From Streptantibioticus ferralitis (GTDB taxonomy: Bacteria; Actinomycetota; Actinomycetes; Streptomycetales; Streptomycetaceae), in the NCBI RefSeq assembly GCF_029223525.1, contig NZ_JARHTQ010000011.1, forward strand, positions 1 to 64,000: a DNA stretch of 64,000 bases. The letters run 5' to 3'. Below are positions 60,064-64,000 of this stretch, piece by piece; position 1 is the first letter of the stretch, and each line of letters begins with the position of its first letter. The position numbers and the translations under genes were made by a program. Under the pieces are notes generated by a model that ran no database searches, had not been told where the DNA came from, and saw only the letters and a list, made by a program, of their open reading frames with translations.

Positions 60064-62844
60064 CTATCCGGGCTGCGATGCCAGCAGTCGCTCGATGCCC
60101 TCGGCCGCCGGGCCTGCGCCCAACCTCCGGTATGTGGCCAGTGCTTCACGCAGCGAGCCTGCGGCCTGAATGGGCCTGTCGACCGCCCAGTCGCAGCGGC
60201 CGATGCCTTCCAGCGCCCGTGCTTCCTCCAGCGGGCAGCGGATGTCGCGGGCCACAGTCAGCGCTCGCTCGAAGTGTTCGCGGGCGGCGGTCTGGTCACC
60301 GCAGGTGCGCAGCAGCGATCCCCAGTGGTTCAACACCTCAGCTTCGCCGTACCGGTCACCCAACTCGCTGAGGATCTCCAGGCTGCGCTGGAACGCCTCC
60401 ACAGCGCCGTCGCGCTCTCCGATGTTTCCGAGAGCCGCTCCAAGCTCGCTCAGCGAGGCGGCCTCGCCCCCGCGACTGCCCAGATCGCGATACGCGTCCA
60501 GGGCTTCTTCCAGCAGCCGGATCGCCTCCGTGGCGTTATGGGAGACGCGCTCCAGTGCCCCGAGATGACGGATGCTGTTCGTCCGCCCGAACCGGTCGCC
60601 GAACTCGGTGAAGAGCTCGAGTGCCTGGGCGTGGGCGTCCCGGGCACCGGCGAGATCACCGGTCAGTCGCCGCACCACGCCCAACTCGTTGAGGGCGTAG
60701 GCCTGGTGGTGCCGGTCGTCGAGCTCCCGGTAGATGTCGAGCGCTTCGCGGTGTTGTCGGGCGGCTCGGTCGTACTCGCCCAAGAAGCAGTGCACCGCGC
60801 CGAGGTCCCGCAGCGAGTTGGCCTCCCCGTAGCGGTCGTTCAGCTCGCGGTAGATTGACAGGGCTTCGCTTTGCGCCTCCACGGCTGCGTCGAACTGACT
60901 TGTTTGTCGGCGCACCATGCCGAGGTCCGCGAGGGCGTTGGCTTGGCCGAGCCGGTCGCCGAGCTCGCGGTAGATGGCGAGGGCCTCGCTCTGGGCTCGG
61001 GCCGCGGCCTCGTTGTCCGCGGTCAGGTACCAGACAATGCCCGCCTGGTTCAGGGCGTCCGCCTTTCCGCGCCGGTCGCCGACCGTCTCGTACTGTGTCA
61101 CTGCCTCGTTTAGGGCTTCGGTCGCTTCGGGGTAGGCGGCCATGCAGCGTCGTACGACTCCGAGTTCGGCCAGCGCGCCGGCGAGGGCCCGCCGGTCGCC
61201 GGTGTGCCGAGCGGCTTCGGCTGCCGTCCGGTGCAGGCCGACGGCTTGGTCCCAGGGGCCGGCCTGCCGCAGGAAGGGAGCCATGGCCGCGGCCAGGCGG
61301 ATCACCAGGTCGTGCAGGGCGAGGCTGTTCGCCCGCCGGATGCAGGACAGAATGTTGGGTCGCTCGTTCTCCAGCCAATTCAGCGCCGCTGTACGCGTCT
61401 GGATGGGTGGGGTCTCTACCGGCGAGGCGTTGTCTAGCGCGGGCGGAGTGACCGCGTCGCCGCGGGCGATGTGGTTGTTCGCTGCGGCGAGCGCGGCCAG
61501 GTAGTAGGTGCACACACGCTGGACGGCCTGAACGTGGTCCATGCTGGCTCCCTCGTCGGCGAAACCGCGGGCGTAGTCGCGTAAGAGATCATGAAGCCGG
61601 TAGCGGCTCCCTGGGTGTTCGTCGATCAGGTGGGCGTCGTAGAGCGCGTCGAGGTGGCTACGGGCCGCTGCCACCGGAACCAAGCCGAGCGCGGCCCCGA
61701 CGTACGCGTCGAGGTCCGTACCAGGGTAGAAGCCGAGAGACTGGAAGAAACGTTGACGCTCTGGCGTGAGATCCCGAAAGGACAGATCGAACGTCGCGGT
61801 GACCGCGCGCTCCCCGGCGCGCAGTTCCCCCAGCCGATCCCGGGCCGCCACCAGCCGCTCCCGTAGGTCCTCGGCACTCCAGGACGGATGGTGCCGCAGT
61901 CGTGCCGCGAGCAGCGACACCCCCAGCGGCAGGTATCCGCACAGCCGCACCAACTCTTCCAGCACGCCCCGGTCGAGGGTGTCGGCCGACCGCCCGCTGA
62001 GCCGTACGAACAGGTTGACCGCGTCGTCCGGCGGCAGCGCATCCACCGGCAAGACCACCTCCTCGTGCGCCGCCAGCCGTTTACGACTGGTCACCAGCAC
62101 CAGACAGCCACCGCCACCTGGAAGCAGGGGCTCCAGCTGCCGGTAGCTGGCCGCGTTGTCGAGGATGAGCAGCGCCTTCTTGTCCGCGAGCCGACTCCGC
62201 CATATGGCGGCCCGCGCCTCCGTGACCGCGTCCACGTCATCGCCGACCGGGATCTGCTGAGTCGGCACACCGGCAGCCGCCAGCAGCGAGGCCAGCGCTT
62301 CGACAGCCTGCACTGGGCTGCGCCCCGGCGTGTGCCCGTTGAGGTTCACAAAGAGCTGACCATCTGGAAACCGCTCCGAGAGCACATGCCCGGCGTGGAC
62401 CGCGAAGCTGGTCTTCCCAACCCCTGCCATCCCGTCGATCACATGAACGGGCAGCGCCTCGCCCCTCTCCTGCGACGCCCGCACCGACACCTCCAGCCGC
62501 TCCAGCTCGGCGGACCGATCAGTGAACGCCGCAGAGTCGCGCGGCAGCGACCGCAGCACCAGCGCGGCACCTGGAGGACCCGAGTCATCCTTCGGTCGAG
62601 GCAACTGCTCGGGGCTCAGCGTCGGCCCACGGCTCTCGGACAACGCGGCGAGCAACGCGGTTAACCCGACTGTCGCCACGCCCAGCATGACGAACGAGAG
62701 CCAAGGGTGCCGCTGTATCCATCCCAGCCATCCGGGCCAACGCGACTGGCTGGACACCGCGTTCGTGACGAGCCCTACGAGCATTGTCGTCAGCGCGCCA
62801 CCACCGGCGACGACGGCGATAGTGATGCCCTGGCGGAGCCTCAT
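60064..62844 (-). CDS. fxsT: Membrane-anchored NB-ARC/TPR protein (FxsT-like STAND ATPase)
   Basis: The protein is 926 aa. Two N-terminal membrane helices (GITIAVVAGGGALTTMLVGL and WLSFVMLGVATVGLTALLAA), then an NB-ARC ATPase: Walker A VIDGMAGVGKTSFAVHAGH (about residue 142), Walker B KKALLILDNAAS, sensor CLVLVTSRKRL and GYLPLGVSLLAARL (GxP). After a winged-helix part (RYRLHDLLRDYARGF) there are about ten TPR units of 40 residues with the repeating A-x-x-x-x-x-x-A-x-x-I/L-Y/F-R-E-L-G-D pattern. This is the STAND/NLR-like layout of FxSxx-COOH-system TPR proteins. It could sense the peptide or act as regulator. Its start overlaps a short upstream frame (ATGA). Confidence 0.88.
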   Translation of the reverse strand: MRLRQGITIAVVAGGGALTTMLVGLVTNAVSSQSRWPGWLGWIQRHPWLSFVMLGVATVGLTALLAALSESRGPTLSPEQLPRPKDDSGPPGAALVLRSLPRDSAAFTDRSAELERLEVSVRASQERGEALPVHVIDGMAGVGKTSFAVHAGHVLSERFPDGQLFVNLNGHTPGRSPVQAVEALASLLAAAGVPTQQIPVGDDVDAVTEARAAIWRSRLADKKALLILDNAASYRQLEPLLPGGGGCLVLVTSRKRLAAHEEVVLPVDALPPDDAVNLFVRLSGRSADTLDRGVLEELVRLCGYLPLGVSLLAARLRHHPSWSAEDLRERLVAARDRLGELRAGERAVTATFDLSFRDLTPERQRFFQSLGFYPGTDLDAYVGAALGLVPVAAARSHLDALYDAHLIDEHPGSRYRLHDLLRDYARGFADEGASMDHVQAVQRVCTYYLAALAAANNHIARGDAVTPPALDNASPVETPPIQTRTAALNWLENERPNILSCIRRANSLALHDLVIRLAAAMAPFLRQAGPWDQAVGLHRTAAEAARHTGDRRALAGALAELGVVRRCMAAYPEATEALNEAVTQYETVGDRRGKADALNQAGIVWYLTADNEAAARAQSEALAIYRELGDRLGQANALADLGMVRRQTSQFDAAVEAQSEALSIYRELNDRYGEANSLRDLGAVHCFLGEYDRAARQHREALDIYRELDDRHHQAYALNELGVVRRLTGDLAGARDAHAQALELFTEFGDRFGRTNSIRHLGALERVSHNATEAIRLLEEALDAYRDLGSRGGEAASLSELGAALGNIGERDGAVEAFQRSLEILSELGDRYGEAEVLNHWGSLLRTCGDQTAAREHFERALTVARDIRCPLEEARALEGIGRCDWAVDRPIQAAGSLREALATYRRLGAGPAAEGIERLLASQPG

Positions 62845-63032
62845 GCGCGCGCCGCCACGATGGTCACGAGCCTGTACATGTCCGCCTGGCCGCCGTCTGC
62901 CCGAAACAGCGCACGCAGATCCGATTTGATCACGAAGGCCACCCCCCAGTCCGACAAGTCGACTCCCAAGCGGAGCAGCATTCGCGGACCGTGGTCAAGG
63001 TCGACACCCAGGCAGGCCGCCGCTCGACACAC
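62841..63032 (-). CDS. Small frame coupled to the NB-ARC/TPR gene (63 aa)
   Basis: GTG 63032 opens a frame that reads MCRAAACLGVDLDHGPRMLL, RLGVDLSDWGVAFVIKSDLR, ALFRADGGQADMYRLVTIVA, ARA; its stop overlaps the next ATG (ATGA). The ribosome binding site is weak. The sequence has ordinary protein composition and might be the tail of a larger lost gene or a coupling leader. No family recognised. Confidence 0.35.
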   Translation of the reverse strand: MCRAAACLGVDLDHGPRMLLRLGVDLSDWGVAFVIKSDLRALFRADGGQADMYRLVTIVAARA

Positions 63033-63088
63033 CGTTCTGCACCAAGGGCCACGGCGCCAACAACAGGATGCTGCGTCGGATCAGCAGA

Positions 63089-64000
63089 TCATCGGCCTTG
63101 CGTTTCGTTTGCGGGACGAAGATGGCGCATGAGCTGTTGCAGTGCTGTCCAGCTGGAGACGGACGGGCTCTCGCTGAGCGGGTAGTACAGGCCGGGGAGC
63201 TCGGCGCAGCCGAGCACCTGCACGGCGACCGGCACGGGCGCGTGGCGGGCGTGGTGGAAGCCGACTTCCTGGACTGGCTTGGGGCCGATGGCGAAGGCGA
63301 GGGGGATGGGAAGGTCTTCGAAGTGTCCGGGGGCAGTGAGGTCCCGGCGAGCTGCGCGGCGTTGCGCGAGCAGGGAGTGCAAGTTGTGCTCGGTGGCCAG
63401 TTGGGCAGCCAGGTCTGGTAGTCGGTCGAAGGGCGGCTGTTCTCCTTCGGCGTAGCCGAGGGCGATGGTGACGTCTTCTTCGACGCCTGCGGTGGTGCGG
63501 GCGATGCGCATGGTGGCGATGGCAGGGCGGTCGGGCGTTCCGACGGCGACGATCCAGGTGCCGTCGGGGACGCGCCTGCGGGCGAGGCGGGTGATGTCGG
63601 GGCGGGACCAGGGCAGGTTGGCGGGTTCAGCGGTGGCCCAACCCGATGGGGGCGTACCAGTCAGGGTGCGCCAAGCGGTCTCTAGTCCACCGCCGAGCAG
63701 GAGTTGTTCGTCGGCCGGGTGGCAGGTGCGGAGCGAGAGGAGGAGTTGGCTGTCCGCTGTGACGTCGACGTCGCAGAAGGCACGAGCTACTGGCACCTCT
63801 CCCGGTGGGTTCCCAACGGGTGTGAAGGCGCCATCGTGCCAGTGGAGTTCGGTTCCGAACAGTCCGTCGTAGTAGCCGCCCGCAGGGTTGCGTACCACCC
63901 AGCGGTTCGGTGGGCCCATGAGGGCGGTCCGGGTCGGCAGGCTGAGCCGTGTGCTCGGTGGGGTGACGATCTGCAGGGCGCGGTTGCTGACCAGGCAGGA
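63089..64000 (-). CDS. DUF6177-like protein, 5' end beyond the window
   Basis: The frame stays open to the right edge with SCLVSNRALQIVTPPSTRLS then LPTRTALMGPPNRWVVRNPA, so the ATG at 63919 is internal and the start lies outside. Visible parts: GGYYDGLFGTELHWHDGAFT, DSQLLLSLRTCHPADEQLLL, GWATAEPANLPWSRPDITRL and VQEVGFHHARHAPVPVAVQV. It agrees in my reading with DUF6177, a family of large actinomycetes with unknown function. No membrane segment in the visible 304 residues. Same strand as the FxsT gene, 56 bp upstream of the small frame. Confidence 0.6.
   Translation of the reverse strand, partial: SCLVSNRALQIVTPPSTRLSLPTRTALMGPPNRWVVRNPAGGYYDGLFGTELHWHDGAFTPVGNPPGEVPVARAFCDVDVTADSQLLLSLRTCHPADEQLLLGGGLETAWRTLTGTPPSGWATAEPANLPWSRPDITRLARRRVPDGTWIVAVGTPDRPAIATMRIARTTAGVEEDVTIALGYAEGEQPPFDRLPDLAAQLATEHNLHSLLAQRRAARRDLTAPGHFEDLPIPLAFAIGPKPVQEVGFHHARHAPVPVAVQVLGCAELPGLYYPLSESPSVSSWTALQQLMRHLRPANETQGR

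Overview
The window is high-GC actinobacterial DNA with the character of a Streptomyces chromosome. It has pervasive G/C third positions, many GTG starts, 4-base ATGA/GTGA gene overlaps, mycothiol- and F420-type enzymes, a SapB-type morphogen cluster, and XRE/DUF5753/DUF397 regulator families. Functional names come from reading motifs in the sequence; no database search was run.

Layout. (1) 142-6573: a tightly coupled minus-strand operon behind a recognisable cobalamin riboswitch. It holds two exported, C-terminally membrane-anchored proteins (an alpha/alpha-toroid repeat protein and an SCO2322-family protein) followed by EcfT, a double EcfA ATPase and an S component. I infer a vitamin B12 ECF importer with surface capture proteins. 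(2) 6619-12148: an MBL-fold hydrolase, a Tat-exported FAD oxidoreductase, and an aldehyde dehydrogenase with a small ferredoxin. (3) 12298-19228: a complete class III lanthipeptide (SapB/AmfS-like) cluster: ramC-like LanKC, 38-aa precursor, two ABC exporters and convergent ramR. (4) 19620-27579: a KstR-type TetR regulator divergent from a glycosyltransferase/methyltransferase/toroid operon, then a mycothiol-type enzyme, an F420-type enzyme, a membrane protein and a methyltransferase. (5) 27847-32690: an accessory patch with a broken cas1, a nonsense-mutated XRE regulator, overlapping tiny genes, a possible pseudoknot RNA and a phosphotransferase. It ends against a decayed two-component system (truncated regulator, kinase with an in-frame TGA). 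(6) 34351-37446: a steroid side-chain beta-oxidation operon (MaoC hydratase, Zn alcohol dehydrogenase, Hsd4A-like SDR) under a perfect KstR box. (7) 37512-44023: housekeeping genes (Nif3-like, zinc ribbon, RNase H/phosphatase, a wrecked KDPG aldolase, yaaA, rnpB). (8) 44869-57517: a defence island with RloA/RloB, type I restriction-modification HsdM/S/R, an M48-type metallopeptidase and a possible PD-(D/E)XK protein. (9) 58010-64000: a GNAT acetyltransferase and an Fxs-like RiPP locus: a 66-aa precursor ending in ILPWPL, an FxsB-type radical SAM maturase, a membrane-anchored NB-ARC/TPR protein, and a DUF6177-like gene cut by the window edge.

Two themes link separate parts. KstR-like operators (TnnAACnnGTTnnA) occur at 7802, 10389, 20381 and 34351, placing the steroid operon, the glycosyltransferase operon and probably the MBL and aldehyde dehydrogenase genes in one regulon with the local kstR. 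Accessory DNA appears to have been gained and eroded repeatedly: cas1, two XRE regulators, a two-component system, KDPG aldolase and a transposase piece are all broken. The least conventional intact systems are the riboswitch-controlled B12 capture locus and the radical-SAM peptide/NLR-like locus at the right end.
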